From assembly GCF_022440845.1 (NCBI RefSeq), contig NZ_JAKNTO010000001.1:3720001-3784000 (forward strand): 64,000 nucleotides of DNA. Direction: 5' to 3'. The position numbers and the translations under genes are program-made. The stretch is from Ruminococcus sp. OA3. Its GTDB lineage: Bacteria; Bacillota; Clostridia; Lachnospirales; Lachnospiraceae. The notes under the pieces are model-generated. The model was not told the origin of the DNA and did no database searches. It worked only from the letters and a program-made list of their open reading frames with translations. Shown one piece after another: positions 1-10,226 of this stretch. Numbering within the stretch: position 1 is the first letter of the stretch; each line of letters starts with the position of its first letter.

Positions 1-473
1 GATATGTCACCAGTCAGCAGGAATACGGGACCCATCTGGATACAGAAATCAATTTTATTCACATGCTGGAAAAGCTCGAACTTCCCTTCCAGAAAGAACA
101 TCTCTATCATCTGGATTACTTTCAGAAGGACCTGCAGAAAAATTTTCTGGAACTGCTGAGCCAGCGTTCCTCTCTGCCAACGGCCATCGTCGCTGGCAAC
201 GATATCATGGCTGCTGCTGTTGTCTTTGCCCTGATACAAAAGGGGCTGAAAGTCCCGGAAGATATCTCAGTCGTAGGCTTTGACGATTCCAATGTCTGCC
301 ATATGACTTCCCCGGCTATGTCTTCCGTCCACATTAATGCGGAACGGCTGGGCGAACTTTCCATCGAACGTCTGCACCATCTGATGACCTCCGGCACTCA
401 CGATATCCAGAGAACCTATCTGGGCACCTCGCTCTCCCTGCGCGGCACGACAGCTCCGCCCAGAAAAGACTGA
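1..473 (+). CDS. LacI/GalR family transcriptional regulator, C-terminal part (5' truncated by window edge)
   Basis: The reading frame is open from base 3, so this is the end of a gene that starts before the window; about 156 residues are visible. They form the second half of a periplasmic-binding-protein-like effector domain. Seen are the stretch IVAGNDIMAAAVVFALIQKG followed by VPEDISVVGFDD, both typical of LacI/GalR repressors, and a C-terminus ending in a short charged tail. The DNA-binding helix-turn-helix lies outside the window. Members of this family repress carbohydrate genes and release DNA on binding a sugar; the sugar cannot be told from this fragment. A terminator hairpin follows directly. 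The family call is firm, the target unknown. Confidence 0.9.
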   Translation, partial: YVTSQQEYGTHLDTEINFIHMLEKLELPFQKEHLYHLDYFQKDLQKNFLELLSQRSSLPTAIVAGNDIMAAAVVFALIQKGLKVPEDISVVGFDDSNVCHMTSPAMSSVHINAERLGELSIERLHHLMTSGTHDIQRTYLGTSLSLRGTTAPPRKD

Positions 474-487
474 GCGCCTCTGAATAC

Positions 488-538
488 AAAAAAGAATCTT
501 CAGACACAGCAACAGCTGTATCTTCAGATTCTTTTTTT
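488..538. terminator. Bidirectional intrinsic terminator
   Basis: An A-rich arm ending in GAATCT pairs with AGATTC followed by a T7 run. Inner bases (AGACACAGC against GCTGTATCT) extend the stem with mismatches. It lies between the convergent LacI-type gene and the LtaS-like gene and can serve both strands. Confidence 0.8.
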
Positions 539-561
539 GTACTGATGCTCCGCCGCTTTAT

Positions 562-2607
562 CTACGGCTGCTCTTCTTCCGGCGGGAGTGTCCCGGTAGT
601 TTTCGGTTCTTCATATGTGATTGTACCGGTTCTGCTAAGCACACGGTGTGTAGAACTGTTGCTCTGCTGTGCAACGTCAAGCACATCGCCGTCAGTGATC
701 TCCACCTCGCGTACCATCAGCGTATTCGGTCCGATAAAGTACGTATCTTCTATCAGATCTTCATTGATTTCCAACTTGCTGGACGCCGTAAAATTTTCTC
801 CCGTTATATAGTAGGTACCGTCCGACAGTTTCGTTATTCCGGAAAAGACTACAGGTACAGCCCCCAGTTTCAGTTTCGTTCGCATAAAAGGGTCCTGACC
901 CTGATAAACATACTGCTCACCATACAGAATATCATACTGCATGGCTTCAAGGTCGACCTGATAATTTTGAGTCTTCCTGCGGTTCTGGTGATAATTAACT
1001 ATAGTTCCCTCATGAATGTTCAGGCGGTCCAGTACCTCCGCACCCATCTGATAGGCAGCAAGATTAACATCTTTTTTCTCCAGGCCAATATTATCCCACA
1101 TGACATACTCTGTCTGAAACAGATAGCGGTTTTCAACATCCTCGGCTGTAAGTCCCATTGTAGGCAGATGATCTCCGTACATCACCAGGACCACCGGCTC
1201 ATCATAGTCCTCCAGTGTCTCCACAAGCTCCTGAATAAAATCATCCATTTCTTTCAGCTGGTTTACGTAATATTCCCAGGAATTATTATTTTTCTCCTGC
1301 TTCTCAGCACCGGTGACAGTAATCTGCGGATCCTCAAGTATAGGTTCCGCAGGATAATCCCCATGTCCCTGCACAGATATTGTATAGATATAATCAGCAC
1401 TGTCGGTAGATTCAAGGCATTTCATGATCTCATCCGTCAGAATGTGATCCTTCACCCAACCCGTCTCAGTAGTATCCGAAATATCCGGCATGTACTCTTC
1501 CGATGTAAAGGTCTCGAATCCCAGATTGGCAAACACACTTTTTCTGGAATAGAAGTTGGCCTCGTTATTGTGTATTGCATGAGTGGAATACCCAAGTCCC
1601 TTCAACACATACGGAATACTTTCACACGTCTTCTCTTTTAAAATAGTCTTGTAAGGATACTCTCCGGGTCCAAAATAATGCAGACTCATGCCGGTAATCG
1701 CTTCAAACTCTGTATTGGCTGTTCCCGCTCCCACAGAGGGCACTTTGAAATAGCCCGAGGTATATTCCTTCATCAGCCTGCGGAAATTCGGTATGGGATC
1801 CTCCGATATATTGAGGAACTCAACCAGTTCAGGGTCGAAAAAAGACTCCAGCTGCAGAAAAATGATATTCGTCGCCGGCTCGCTAAGCCTGGTCCGCTCG
1901 ATCGTCCCCTCACTCTGTACGATCTCATGCATCAGATCTTCCCCGTAACCATTAGGACAGTTAATTCCCACATTAAAGAATGTCGTCCCCAGGCAGTATG
2001 GAAATCCATAGTCCTCATATGCAAATGCAATATTTCCAAAATAACTGGAAAGCACACGCTTTTCAAGTGCGACATTTGTCACCATCACAAATGCCCCTAT
2101 ACCTGCAAGAACGAGCGGTATATTGAGCCGATAGTACATTTTCCCCTGATATTTAGGCGCTTTGACTGCCAGCCAGACAAGACCGCAGATCAGAAGTACA
2201 AGCAGCGCCAGTACAATGATCAGCATTGCCAGCGACAGATATTTATTCAAAATCCTGAGGCTTTCCGTTATCAGTTTCAGGTCCGGTCCCGTAAAAGGTG
2301 TGACTCTGCACGCCAGTACAACACCGTTGATGATTCCCAGAATCAGCCAGACAACGAAGATAACTGTCCGTGCAAAAATCCTCCTCCTGGTCAGATAAAC
2401 CACCGTCGTCGTCACAAATATGAGAAAAGCATTGTACAGAAATACAAGCTTGCTTCCCGTCATAAATTGAACGGCATCATACAGCGAGTGGCGGCATATT
2501 GCTTCGACGATCAAATACAATATGCACACCCCAAGAAACTGCAGCGGTACCGAAAACCAGTTACATACTTTAACCACTTTCCCCCAATTGACCTTGAAAT
2601 TTTTCAT
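562..2607 (-). CDS. LTA synthase family protein (membrane phosphoglycerol transferase/sulfatase fold)
   Basis: This 681-residue protein has about five N-terminal membrane segments (roughly residues 20-190) and then an extracellular alkaline-phosphatase/sulfatase-like domain. Residues matching the LtaS active site are visible: a metal-binding Glu in LQLESF (about 254), the nucleophile Thr in GAGTANTE (about 296), a His in VQGHGDY (about 414), and the Asp-His pair in MYGDHLP (about 479). LtaS enzymes move glycerol-phosphate from phosphatidylglycerol onto teichoic acid outside the membrane. A C-terminal extension of about 120 residues looks like a beta-rich add-on. It begins 6 bp after valS ends, so it is probably co-transcribed from the T-box controlled promoter. 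Whether it primes or elongates LTA, or decorates another glycopolymer, cannot be told. The start has only a weak ribosome site (GGAGC about 16 nt upstream, inside valS). Confidence 0.85.
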   Translation of the reverse strand: MKNFKVNWGKVVKVCNWFSVPLQFLGVCILYLIVEAICRHSLYDAVQFMTGSKLVFLYNAFLIFVTTTVVYLTRRRIFARTVIFVVWLILGIINGVVLACRVTPFTGPDLKLITESLRILNKYLSLAMLIIVLALLVLLICGLVWLAVKAPKYQGKMYYRLNIPLVLAGIGAFVMVTNVALEKRVLSSYFGNIAFAYEDYGFPYCLGTTFFNVGINCPNGYGEDLMHEIVQSEGTIERTRLSEPATNIIFLQLESFFDPELVEFLNISEDPIPNFRRLMKEYTSGYFKVPSVGAGTANTEFEAITGMSLHYFGPGEYPYKTILKEKTCESIPYVLKGLGYSTHAIHNNEANFYSRKSVFANLGFETFTSEEYMPDISDTTETGWVKDHILTDEIMKCLESTDSADYIYTISVQGHGDYPAEPILEDPQITVTGAEKQEKNNNSWEYYVNQLKEMDDFIQELVETLEDYDEPVVLVMYGDHLPTMGLTAEDVENRYLFQTEYVMWDNIGLEKKDVNLAAYQMGAEVLDRLNIHEGTIVNYHQNRRKTQNYQVDLEAMQYDILYGEQYVYQGQDPFMRTKLKLGAVPVVFSGITKLSDGTYYITGENFTASSKLEINEDLIEDTYFIGPNTLMVREVEITDGDVLDVAQQSNSSTHRVLSRTGTITYEEPKTTGTLPPEEEQP

Positions 2608-2613
2608 TTTATT

Positions 2614-5259
2614 TTATAATTGCTCCAATCTTGCTTTCACCTGTTCCAGCATCCGGGTATATTTTTCCAGTTTTTCCCGTTCTTCCAGAACTTTTGATTC
2701 CGGCGCCTTGCTTAAGAACTTTTCATTCCTGAGCATTCCCTCACAGCGTGAGATCTCTTTTTTCAAATGCCCTTCTTCTTTCTGAAGGCGTTCTCTTTCT
2801 TTTTCTTTATCTACCAGTTCCTCAAACGGCAGATACACAACTGCATTTGGCACAACGATAGAAACGGCATCATCACTGATATTCTTCTTGGTCATCTGTA
2901 TCCGCACCCTGCTCGCACTCAGAAATTTCACGTAGGAGTCCTTCATCATCTCAAGGCGCTCGCACAGCCCTTCGTCCTCCGACACAATATAAACTCGCGT
3001 TTTTTTGCTCGGCGGCACATTCATTTCAGCCCGGATGTTCCGCACTCCTCTGACGATTGCCTTTACATCGTCTATCATCTCTTCCGCATAAGGGAACTGC
3101 CACTCTTCTTTAAATTCCGGCCATTCAGAGATCATAATCGACTCTTCCTCCGGACAGAGAGTTCCATATATTTCCTCCGTTATAAACGGCATATACGGAT
3201 GCAGGAGTTTTAATGCACGGGACAGCACCGTCTTCAGCGTCCACAGCGCATATTCGCTGCTGTCGGGATCATGCTCCGCAGCCCAGATTCTCAGTTTGGC
3301 AATCTCGATATACCAGTCGCAGAGCTCATCCCACAGGAAATCGTGTATCTTCTGAACTGCGATTCCCAGCTCGAATTTTTCCATATTTTCTGTAACTTCT
3401 TGAGTCAGTGTATTCAGTTTCGACAGGATCCAGCGGTCCGCAATCTTCAGCTGGAAGCGCTCCGGCTCTTCAACTTCCGTATTCTCCAGATTCATCATGA
3501 TAAAACGTGATGCATTCCAGATTTTATTTGCAAAATTCCTGCTCGCCTCAACACGCTCCCAATAGAAACGCATATCATTTCCCGGTGCATTTCCCGTAAT
3601 GAGCGTCAGACGCAGTGCATCTGCACCATACTGGTCGATCACCTCAAGCGGATCTATGCCGTTGCCCAGAGATTTACTCATCTTACGCCCTTCGGAATCA
3701 CGCACGAGTCCATGGATCAGTACATGATCAAACGGGGATTTGCCCGTCTGTTCCAAGCCTGAAAACACCATACGGATAACCCAGAAGAAAATGATATCGT
3801 ATCCTGTAACCAGGACGTTAGTCGGATAAAAGTACTCCAGTTCCGGAGTTTTCTCGGGCCAGCCGAGTGTAGAAAACGGCCACAGTGCTGACGAAAACCA
3901 GGTATCCAGAGTATCCTCGTCCTGTGTCAGATGCTTACATCCACATTCCGGACATTTATCCGGGACTTTTCTGTCAACGACCACTTCACCACACTGATCA
4001 CAGTAATACGCCGGGATCCGATGCCCCCACCAGAGCTGTCTGGAAATACACCAGTCACGAATATTTTCCAGCCAGTGGAGATAAATTTTGTCAAAACGTT
4101 CCGGAACAAAATTCAGTTCCTCTGTATCCAGCACTTCAATTGCCGCCTTCGCCATCTCTTTCATACGCACAAACCACTGCGGCTTGATCATGGGCTCTAC
4201 CGTCGTCTTACAGCGGTCATGTGTCCCCACATTATGAGCATGTTCTGTCACCTTTACGAGCAGCCCCTGCTCTTTTAGATCTGTGACGATGGCCTTGCGG
4301 GCGTCATACCTGCTCATGCCGGCATATTTACCGCCGCGCCCGTTGATCGTGGCATCGTCATTCATGATATTAATTTCTTCCAGATCATGGCGTTTTCCGA
4401 CTTCAAAGTCATTCGGGTCATGTGCCGGGGTAATCTTTACGCATCCCGTTCCGAACTCCTGATCCACGTATTCATCTGCAATAACCGGAATCTCACGGTC
4501 TGTCAGCGGAAGTTTCAGCATCTTGCCCACCAGATGCGCATATCGCCCGTCATTCGGGTTTACCGCAACTGCCGTATCTCCCAGCATGGTTTCCGGACGT
4601 GTCGTCGCGATCTCCACAAATTCCCCTTCCTCGCCCACTACGGGATACCTGATATGCCAGAAATGCCCTGCCTGCTCAGTATGCTCAACCTCAGCATCCG
4701 ATATCGATGTCTGGCACACCGGGCACCAGTTGATGATCCTGCTTCCGCGGTAAATGTAACCTTTCTCATACAGTTTCAGGAAAACTTCCTCAACTGCTTT
4801 GGAACATCCTTCGTCCATGGTAAAACGTTCCCGCTCCCAGTCCGCCGAAGAGCCCATCTTTTTGAGCTGGTTGATAATTTTTCCGCCGTACTCTTCCTTC
4901 CATTCCCAGGCATATTTTAAAAACTCTTCTCTTCCGATTTCATCTTTATCGATGCCGCGCTCCTTCAGGCTTTCAGTGACTTTAACCTCGGTCGCGATCG
5001 CGGCGTGGTCTGTTCCCGGCTGCCAGAGCGCCTCATATCCCTGCATACGTTTAAACCGGATCAGAATATCCTGCATGGTATTGTCAAGCGCGTGTCCCAT
5101 ATGCAGCTGTCCTGTAACATTTGGCGGCGGCATAACAATGGTAAACGGTTTTTTATCCGGATTAACCTTTGCATGAAAATATCCTTTCTCCATCCAGTTC
5201 TGGTAAATACGGTCTTCCATCCCTTTGGGATCGTATGTCTTTGCCAATTCTTTACTCAT
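2614..5259 (-). CDS. valS: Valyl-tRNA synthetase
   Basis: This 881-residue class I aminoacyl-tRNA synthetase charges tRNA-Val. It has the HIGH-type motif [14 protein letters not shown] near residue 45 and the KMSKS motif ([15 protein letters not shown]) in the second half. Other marks are the editing domain ([17 protein letters not shown]), zinc-knuckle cysteine pairs (CDQCGE, CPECGC), and the C-terminal coiled coil typical of ValRS (from about residue 810, rich in K/E and ending in a leucine-rich helix). The open frame extends 56 codons further upstream, but that stretch is the T-box leader RNA. The start at 5259 is preceded by a strong ribosome site (CGGAGGAAATT). The downstream LtaS-like gene is 6 bp away. 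Confidence 0.97.
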   Translation of the reverse strand: MSKELAKTYDPKGMEDRIYQNWMEKGYFHAKVNPDKKPFTIVMPPPNVTGQLHMGHALDNTMQDILIRFKRMQGYEALWQPGTDHAAIATEVKVTESLKERGIDKDEIGREEFLKYAWEWKEEYGGKIINQLKKMGSSADWERERFTMDEGCSKAVEEVFLKLYEKGYIYRGSRIINWCPVCQTSISDAEVEHTEQAGHFWHIRYPVVGEEGEFVEIATTRPETMLGDTAVAVNPNDGRYAHLVGKMLKLPLTDREIPVIADEYVDQEFGTGCVKITPAHDPNDFEVGKRHDLEEINIMNDDATINGRGGKYAGMSRYDARKAIVTDLKEQGLLVKVTEHAHNVGTHDRCKTTVEPMIKPQWFVRMKEMAKAAIEVLDTEELNFVPERFDKIYLHWLENIRDWCISRQLWWGHRIPAYYCDQCGEVVVDRKVPDKCPECGCKHLTQDEDTLDTWFSSALWPFSTLGWPEKTPELEYFYPTNVLVTGYDIIFFWVIRMVFSGLEQTGKSPFDHVLIHGLVRDSEGRKMSKSLGNGIDPLEVIDQYGADALRLTLITGNAPGNDMRFYWERVEASRNFANKIWNASRFIMMNLENTEVEEPERFQLKIADRWILSKLNTLTQEVTENMEKFELGIAVQKIHDFLWDELCDWYIEIAKLRIWAAEHDPDSSEYALWTLKTVLSRALKLLHPYMPFITEEIYGTLCPEEESIMISEWPEFKEEWQFPYAEEMIDDVKAIVRGVRNIRAEMNVPPSKKTRVYIVSEDEGLCERLEMMKDSYVKFLSASRVRIQMTKKNISDDAVSIVVPNAVVYLPFEELVDKEKERERLQKEEGHLKKEISRCEGMLRNEKFLSKAPESKVLEEREKLEKYTRMLEQVKARLEQL

Positions 5260-5276
5260 AATTTCCTCCGTTAAAT

Positions 5277-5531
5277 TGAAAACGCCCTTTACACAATCTG
5301 TGTAAAGGGCGAATGATCGCGGTACCACCTTTGTTCGGAGTATAGCACTCCATCTCTTAAGTTCCATAACGCCGAACGCAGCGTGCCGGCTTACTGCCCG
5401 AAAAGGGCGTTCACCCGGCCGGTTCAAAAGCTACCTTCCATTTCCACTTTCCCCGGTGCGGCTTCCAGCCAGCGGCCGCTCCTCTCTGTCAGGGTCTTGA
5501 AATGTACTCCTCTTTCTCACAACCTTTTTCT
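5277..5531 (-). ncRNA. T-box riboswitch leader of valS
   Basis: On the minus strand this leader carries the invariant T-box AGGTGGTACCGCG (5318-5330). It is followed by a 12-bp terminator stem (arms 5300-5311 and 5283-5294, loop of 5) and a short U run. The upstream part holds long stems typical of stem I. A GTA triplet followed by a purine at 5432-5434 is a plausible valine specifier. Known T-boxes bind uncharged tRNA and form an antiterminator, so valS and the gene behind it should rise when charged tRNA-Val is short. The class is certain from the T-box sequence; the specifier is inferred. Confidence 0.93.
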
Positions 5532-5537
5532 TGCTTA

Positions 5538-5566
5538 ATCATAATCATCTTTCCCGCTTTTGTCAA
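5538..5566 (-). promoter_or_regulatory. Sigma-A-type promoter of the valS leader
   Basis: TTGACA (5561-5566), 17 bp spacing, TATGAT (5538-5543) on the minus strand. The start point would lie near 5531, just before the T-box leader. The -35 box overlaps the last codons of the upstream TetR gene. Confidence 0.8.
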
Positions 5567-6186
5567 GGTTTTTTACCGCAGATTGCCCGGATACTCTCCC
5601 AGACATAGTCTTTCGCACTCTCTCTTTCCATCCGTCCGTACCCGTCCGGGAAGTTCAGATAGGAGAGATACATGACCAGAGCTGCCAGTATGGACGACGC
5701 CAGCATCGAACAGGGAATATCAGCGGACAGTTCTTCCGTCTCCTGTCCCCGCTTTGCCAGCCTCAGCAGATAATGATTGATGTCACAGGGAGAGTGTCCC
5801 TGTCTCTTAAGTTCCCTTCGAATCGATTCAGGGAGCTCATCCATCCGCTCCATCAGCTGCAACAGACGCATAAAAGAGGTTTTCCTCTCATAATTTTCCT
5901 CAATCCAGTCCAGAAGCTTTCTGATAACCTCCTCGAAACTGCCGGCAGACTGTATCATGACCTGAATCTCCTCCGCCGTCATTTCCAGTTCATAGACCAG
6001 CGTCTGCGTGATAATCTCTTCCTTGCTGGAAAAATACTCATAAACCGTGCCTTTGCCGATCCCGGCCTCCGCTGCAATCTCAGAAACTTTAAGGCTGTCC
6101 GGCGCCAGTCCTTTATCCAGGAATGCAATCACTGCCTTAAAAACCGCCTGCTTTTTCGGCGGAAGAAATAAATGTTCAGATTTCAT
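5563..6186 (-). CDS. TetR family repressor of the adjacent RND transporter
   Basis: This 207-residue regulator has an N-terminal TetR helix-turn-helix (LKVSEIAAEAGIGKGTVYEYFSSKEE, residues about 33-58) and an all-helical ligand domain. Its start overlaps the end of the RND permease gene by 11 bp, so the pair is one operon and translation is probably coupled. A perfect 14-bp palindrome just downstream of the operon's -10 box (10204-10217) is the likely operator. The protein would thus repress itself and the transporter until a substrate binds. The ligand is unknown. Only the binding fold and the arrangement are seen; the repression circuit is inferred. Confidence 0.88.
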   Translation of the reverse strand: MKSEHLFLPPKKQAVFKAVIAFLDKGLAPDSLKVSEIAAEAGIGKGTVYEYFSSKEEIITQTLVYELEMTAEEIQVMIQSAGSFEEVIRKLLDWIEENYERKTSFMRLLQLMERMDELPESIRRELKRQGHSPCDINHYLLRLAKRGQETEELSADIPCSMLASSILAALVMYLSYLNFPDGYGRMERESAKDYVWESIRAICGKKP

Positions 6187-9100
6187 CCAGCTCCTCCTCT
6201 CCTTCGGACCAGTATTTTTTACGGTTCAGTGCGTCGTAGATACATGGCACTACAAACAGTGTCAGCAGTGTGCCATACAGCAGACCTCCGATGACAACCA
6301 CCGCCATTCCCTGCATCATATCGGATCCCGTTCCGACACCGACAGCCATCGTTGCCAGTCCCAGTATCGTTGTCAGAGCCGTCATCATGATGGGGCGCAT
6401 TCTCGTTTTTCCTGCCTCGATAATGGCCTCTTTCTTCTCTGTTCCTTCCCTGCGCAGCTGGTTGATGTAATCCACCAGCACGATTCCATTATTTACAATG
6501 ATACCCGACAGCATGATAAATCCGATCATGGCGATGATACTCAGATCCTGTCCCGTCAGCAACAGCCCCAGAAAACCGCCTGTAAATGCCAGCGGAATGG
6601 TAAACATGACAATAAACGGGGACAGCAGTGACTGAAACTGTGCCACCATGATCAAATAGATAAATGCAACAGCCAGCAGCAGCATCTTCATCAGCTCTGT
6701 CATCGATTCTCTGATCGTCTCATCCTCTCCCGCCATTTCAATCGTATACCCCTCGGGCGCATCGTATGATTTCAGTTCTTTATCCACCGCAGCCGCTACC
6801 TTTGTCACATTATAACCATCTGCGATGGATGCCGAAACACTGATATAACGGCTCTGTGCATCTCTCGATATTGCAGTCATCCCTTTTGCGTTCACAAAAT
6901 CCACAACCTTCGTGACAGCCACTTCCTGCTCTTCACCGTCTTTGTCAGTATACGTCAGACTGAATTTTTTCACATCGCTTCTTGTATAAGTCTTTGTATT
7001 CTCATCGATGACGTCAACGTCGTAATCTTTAATATCTGTAGCGATCGAAGTCGCAGACTTTGACTCAGCCAGCTTTGCTGAAATCTGCTGAAAGACCTGT
7101 GCTACTGTAAGATTGTATTCCGACGCCTTTTCCTTATTTACTACAATTCTTTCCTCCTCGGCAGACTCCTCCTGCCCGTCGGAAACTTCTGTTGTCCCCG
7201 GAACCTTTTCCACCAGCTCCGCCACATCGGAGGCGACAGCCTGCAGCTTGTCCAGATCTTTTCCTTTGATCTCCACACTTATCCCGCTGCCTCCCAGAGC
7301 CGACATGTCCATGCTGGATGCTGATACCTCCACTTCACAGTTCAAATCCTCTGTCCGCGACAAAATCTCCTCCGCAAGTTCGTCATTTGAGAGCTCCATA
7401 TCTTCCTTCAGCGTCAGATACATGGTAGCCGTCTCCGTGTCAGATCCACTTCCCATTCCCAGAAGAGCCATGCCGGAATCCGAACCCGCCATGGCTCCGA
7501 TGGACTCCACATCAGGGAGACCAGAGAGCCGTTCCATAATCTCATCGGACATTTTTCCTGTCTCATCAAGAGTTGCGCCTTCGGGCATTGTTATATTGAT
7601 ATTGACCTGCGTGCTCTCCATTTCGGGCATGTACACCAGTCCTCTGGAAATACACAGCCAGGCGCTCACTCCGAGAAGTGCTAATGCCCCCAGAAGGACT
7701 GCCGGTTTGATACGGAGTACTTTTTTCATCACGTTTCCGTAAGCACTCAGCAGCCTGTCAAACATAGGCTGCCTTTGTTCCTTTACGTTCTTTAACATCC
7801 CCGCCGACATCATGGGCACAAGCGTCAGAGCTATGAAAAGACTGGCAAGAAGTGAATACGCAATCGTCAGTCCCATATCCACAAACAGCTGTCTCGTGAT
7901 CCCTTCCGTAAACACAATCGGCAGAAATACACAGATTGTGGTAAGCGTGGAAGCCATGATAGCACCTGCTACCTGTCTCGCGCCTGCCACAGCGGCTTTT
8001 TTCCTGGTATATCCAAGGCTTCTCAGACGGTATATATTCTCTATGACAACGATAGAGTTATCCACCAGCATTCCAACACCGAGCGCCAGACCTGAAAGAG
8101 AAATAATATTCAGCGTGATACCGGAGAAATACATCAGTATGACCGCTGTCAGCACACTGATCGGGATAGAGCATGCCACGATCGACGTCGGGCGCACATC
8201 CCGCAGAAACAGATACAGCACAATGATAGCAAGAATGGCTCCATACATCAGATTCTGCAGAACAGAAGCCACTACCATATCGATGTAGATCCCCTGGTCC
8301 ATCAGCACGGTAAAATGGAGTCCGCTATCTGCCTCCTGTGCACCCTCAAAATAATCCAGAATACGGTCGGAGACTTCACTGGTCGCATATCCCGTCTGCT
8401 TCTGCATGGTAAGCAGAACTCCCGGCTGTCCATTGACAGATGCATAGACTTCTGAAGAGTTATCAACCTTTATCACATCCGCCACATCGGACAGTCTGAC
8501 CGGTTCGAGATCAGCAATTCCCATGTCAAAGAGTACAAGATCCCTCATCTCATCAGCATCCTGAAACTTATCACCCACGCGAACCAGATATTTGGCATTA
8601 TCCTCCGTCACATACCCCGCAGGCATACTGAAGTTCTGCGCTGCAAGTATCTGTGATACCATATCCGCAGTGATCGTTTTTGCTATATCTGCGCTCTTCA
8701 GCGCTTTACTCTTCTGTTCGTCCAGTTCTTCCTGTCCGTCTTCCAGCTGCTCTTTTCCTGCTGTTATCTGGGTTTTCCCCTGCTCCAGCTGCGCTTCGCC
8801 CAGAATCATCTGTGCCTGGGCAGACGACATTTCTATCGTTGCAGATATCTGCTGGCTGTTCAGCTCGGCCAGTGCACCGTCCAGCGTCAGTTTGCCTGTA
8901 TTCAGCTGTTCCTGATAAGATTCCAGCAGGGTCTTCGTATCTAGGAGTTCCGCTTTCTGTGATTCCAGTTTTGCTCTGGCATCCGCCAGATTCTGACGCT
9001 GTGTTTCCAGTTCTTTAGCACTGCTCTCAAGCAGGAGTATCTGTCCGTCCACAGCATTCAACGCTTCCTGCGCCTGGACCAGCTGTGTTTCCAGCTCTTC

Positions 9101-10177
9101 TCTCTGGGCTGTCTTCAGGTCACCGTCCGGAAGCACTTCCAGCTGCTCATCGATGGATGCAATACCTCCCTGCAGCTGTTCGATCCCCTCCTGCAGCGCC
9201 GTTTTCTGTGCCTGAAGCTGTCCAGTCATCTCTTCCGCCGCCAGAGCTGCCGCCGCCTCATCGATCCTGTCCTGAGCCTGGTCAAAAAGCCCGCCTTCCT
9301 TCAGCGATTCCTCCAGCACCTGCAGAGTTGTATTCACCATAGTAAGACCGTTCTCCAGATCAGTCTCATTTTTCAGGAGTTCGGACTGCGCACTGTTTAG
9401 CTGGCTCTGAGCCTGCGGAAGCTGACTGAGCAGCTCCTCCTTACCAGCTTCCAGCTGAGAACGCCCGCTGTCGATCTCGGCCTGCGCATCTGACATTTTC
9501 CGTTCGGACTCCTCCAGTTCCGTTCTGGCATCATCCAGTTTCTGCTGTGCTTCAGCAAATTCTCCACTCACGGCATTTTTGACTCTGTCGTTTACCTCAT
9601 CGATTTTTTCCTGTCGAATCACCACCTGAATGCTCTCCTCGACAGTTCCCGAAGTGGAAACAGAAGCCACTCCTTCCAGGCTCTCCAGATCCGAGAGGAT
9701 CTGCTGATTCGTCAGGTCGGAGATCGCCACGCTGTCCAGCCCGTCTTTTTCCACCGCTGCCACCATCACCGGCATCATTTCCGGATTCAGTTTCATGATG
9801 ATGGGACTTCCCACGGTGTCGTCCCAGTAGGAACCGATCTGATCCAGGTTTTCCCGCATCTCCAGACTGACAGAGTCCATGCTCGTGGACTGCGCAAACT
9901 GGAGGATCACCAGAGAAAGATTCTCCCTGGAAACCGACTGCATATTCTCAATATTGCTGACCGTCGCCATGGCTTCCTCGATCGGCTTTGTCACTGTCTC
10001 CTCCACCTCCGACGGGCTTGCCCCCGGATAGGTGGTCAGGACGATCGCGTATGGAAGGTTGATGTTCGGAAGAAGATCCGTGGTCATTTTCGTAAACGAT
10101 ACAAACCCCAGGATCAGGATCAGAACCACGCCCACCACAACGGTATACGGTTTTTTAACACTGAACTTTGATAACAT
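6176..10177 (-). CDS. RND family efflux permease with a large coiled-coil insertion
   Basis: This 1333-residue protein has the RND layout: an N-terminal membrane segment (about residues 10-30), a porter domain, a membrane block with the proton-relay motif GVGMLVDNSIVVIENI, a second porter domain and a second membrane block. It is about 300 residues longer than AcrB/CzcA-type permeases. The excess is one stretch, about residues 200-495, rich in Q/E/A/L/K heptads (long coiled coil) inserted in the first porter domain, right after VVIRQEKIDEVNDRV. The porter resumes at about residue 500. No membrane-fusion protein or outer-membrane channel gene is nearby. The start at 10177 follows AAGGGGAG; an upstream in-frame ATG at 10240 lies within the promoter and is rejected. 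Co-transcribed with the TetR gene that follows. Confidence 0.93.
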   Translation of the reverse strand: MLSKFSVKKPYTVVVGVVLILILGFVSFTKMTTDLLPNINLPYAIVLTTYPGASPSEVEETVTKPIEEAMATVSNIENMQSVSRENLSLVILQFAQSTSMDSVSLEMRENLDQIGSYWDDTVGSPIIMKLNPEMMPVMVAAVEKDGLDSVAISDLTNQQILSDLESLEGVASVSTSGTVEESIQVVIRQEKIDEVNDRVKNAVSGEFAEAQQKLDDARTELEESERKMSDAQAEIDSGRSQLEAGKEELLSQLPQAQSQLNSAQSELLKNETDLENGLTMVNTTLQVLEESLKEGGLFDQAQDRIDEAAAALAAEEMTGQLQAQKTALQEGIEQLQGGIASIDEQLEVLPDGDLKTAQREELETQLVQAQEALNAVDGQILLLESSAKELETQRQNLADARAKLESQKAELLDTKTLLESYQEQLNTGKLTLDGALAELNSQQISATIEMSSAQAQMILGEAQLEQGKTQITAGKEQLEDGQEELDEQKSKALKSADIAKTITADMVSQILAAQNFSMPAGYVTEDNAKYLVRVGDKFQDADEMRDLVLFDMGIADLEPVRLSDVADVIKVDNSSEVYASVNGQPGVLLTMQKQTGYATSEVSDRILDYFEGAQEADSGLHFTVLMDQGIYIDMVVASVLQNLMYGAILAIIVLYLFLRDVRPTSIVACSIPISVLTAVILMYFSGITLNIISLSGLALGVGMLVDNSIVVIENIYRLRSLGYTRKKAAVAGARQVAGAIMASTLTTICVFLPIVFTEGITRQLFVDMGLTIAYSLLASLFIALTLVPMMSAGMLKNVKEQRQPMFDRLLSAYGNVMKKVLRIKPAVLLGALALLGVSAWLCISRGLVYMPEMESTQVNINITMPEGATLDETGKMSDEIMERLSGLPDVESIGAMAGSDSGMALLGMGSGSDTETATMYLTLKEDMELSNDELAEEILSRTEDLNCEVEVSASSMDMSALGGSGISVEIKGKDLDKLQAVASDVAELVEKVPGTTEVSDGQEESAEEERIVVNKEKASEYNLTVAQVFQQISAKLAESKSATSIATDIKDYDVDVIDENTKTYTRSDVKKFSLTYTDKDGEEQEVAVTKVVDFVNAKGMTAISRDAQSRYISVSASIADGYNVTKVAAAVDKELKSYDAPEGYTIEMAGEDETIRESMTELMKMLLLAVAFIYLIMVAQFQSLLSPFIVMFTIPLAFTGGFLGLLLTGQDLSIIAMIGFIMLSGIIVNNGIVLVDYINQLRREGTEKKEAIIEAGKTRMRPIMMTALTTILGLATMAVGVGTGSDMMQGMAVVVIGGLLYGTLLTLFVVPCIYDALNRKKYWSEGEEELDEI

Positions 10178-10203
10178 ACTGATGCTCCCCTTATTTTTTT
10201 CCG

Positions 10204-10217
10204 ACCGACCGGTCGGT
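10204..10217. promoter_or_regulatory. Palindromic TetR operator candidate
   Basis: ACCGACCGGTCGGT is a perfect 14-bp palindrome. It starts about 3 bp past the predicted transcription start of the RND-tetR operon, a normal place for repression. Assignment to the TetR protein at 5563-6186 is inferred from position. Confidence 0.7.
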
Positions 10218-10226
10218 TCTGGAATA

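Noticed and set aside
646-1641. 331-codon plus-strand frame
   Set aside because: It is antisense to the LtaS-like gene, whose active-site motifs are clear; its residues show no known domain.
5260-5427. 56-codon N-terminal extension of valS
   Set aside because: The bases belong to the T-box leader and terminator; the true start has a strong ribosome site.
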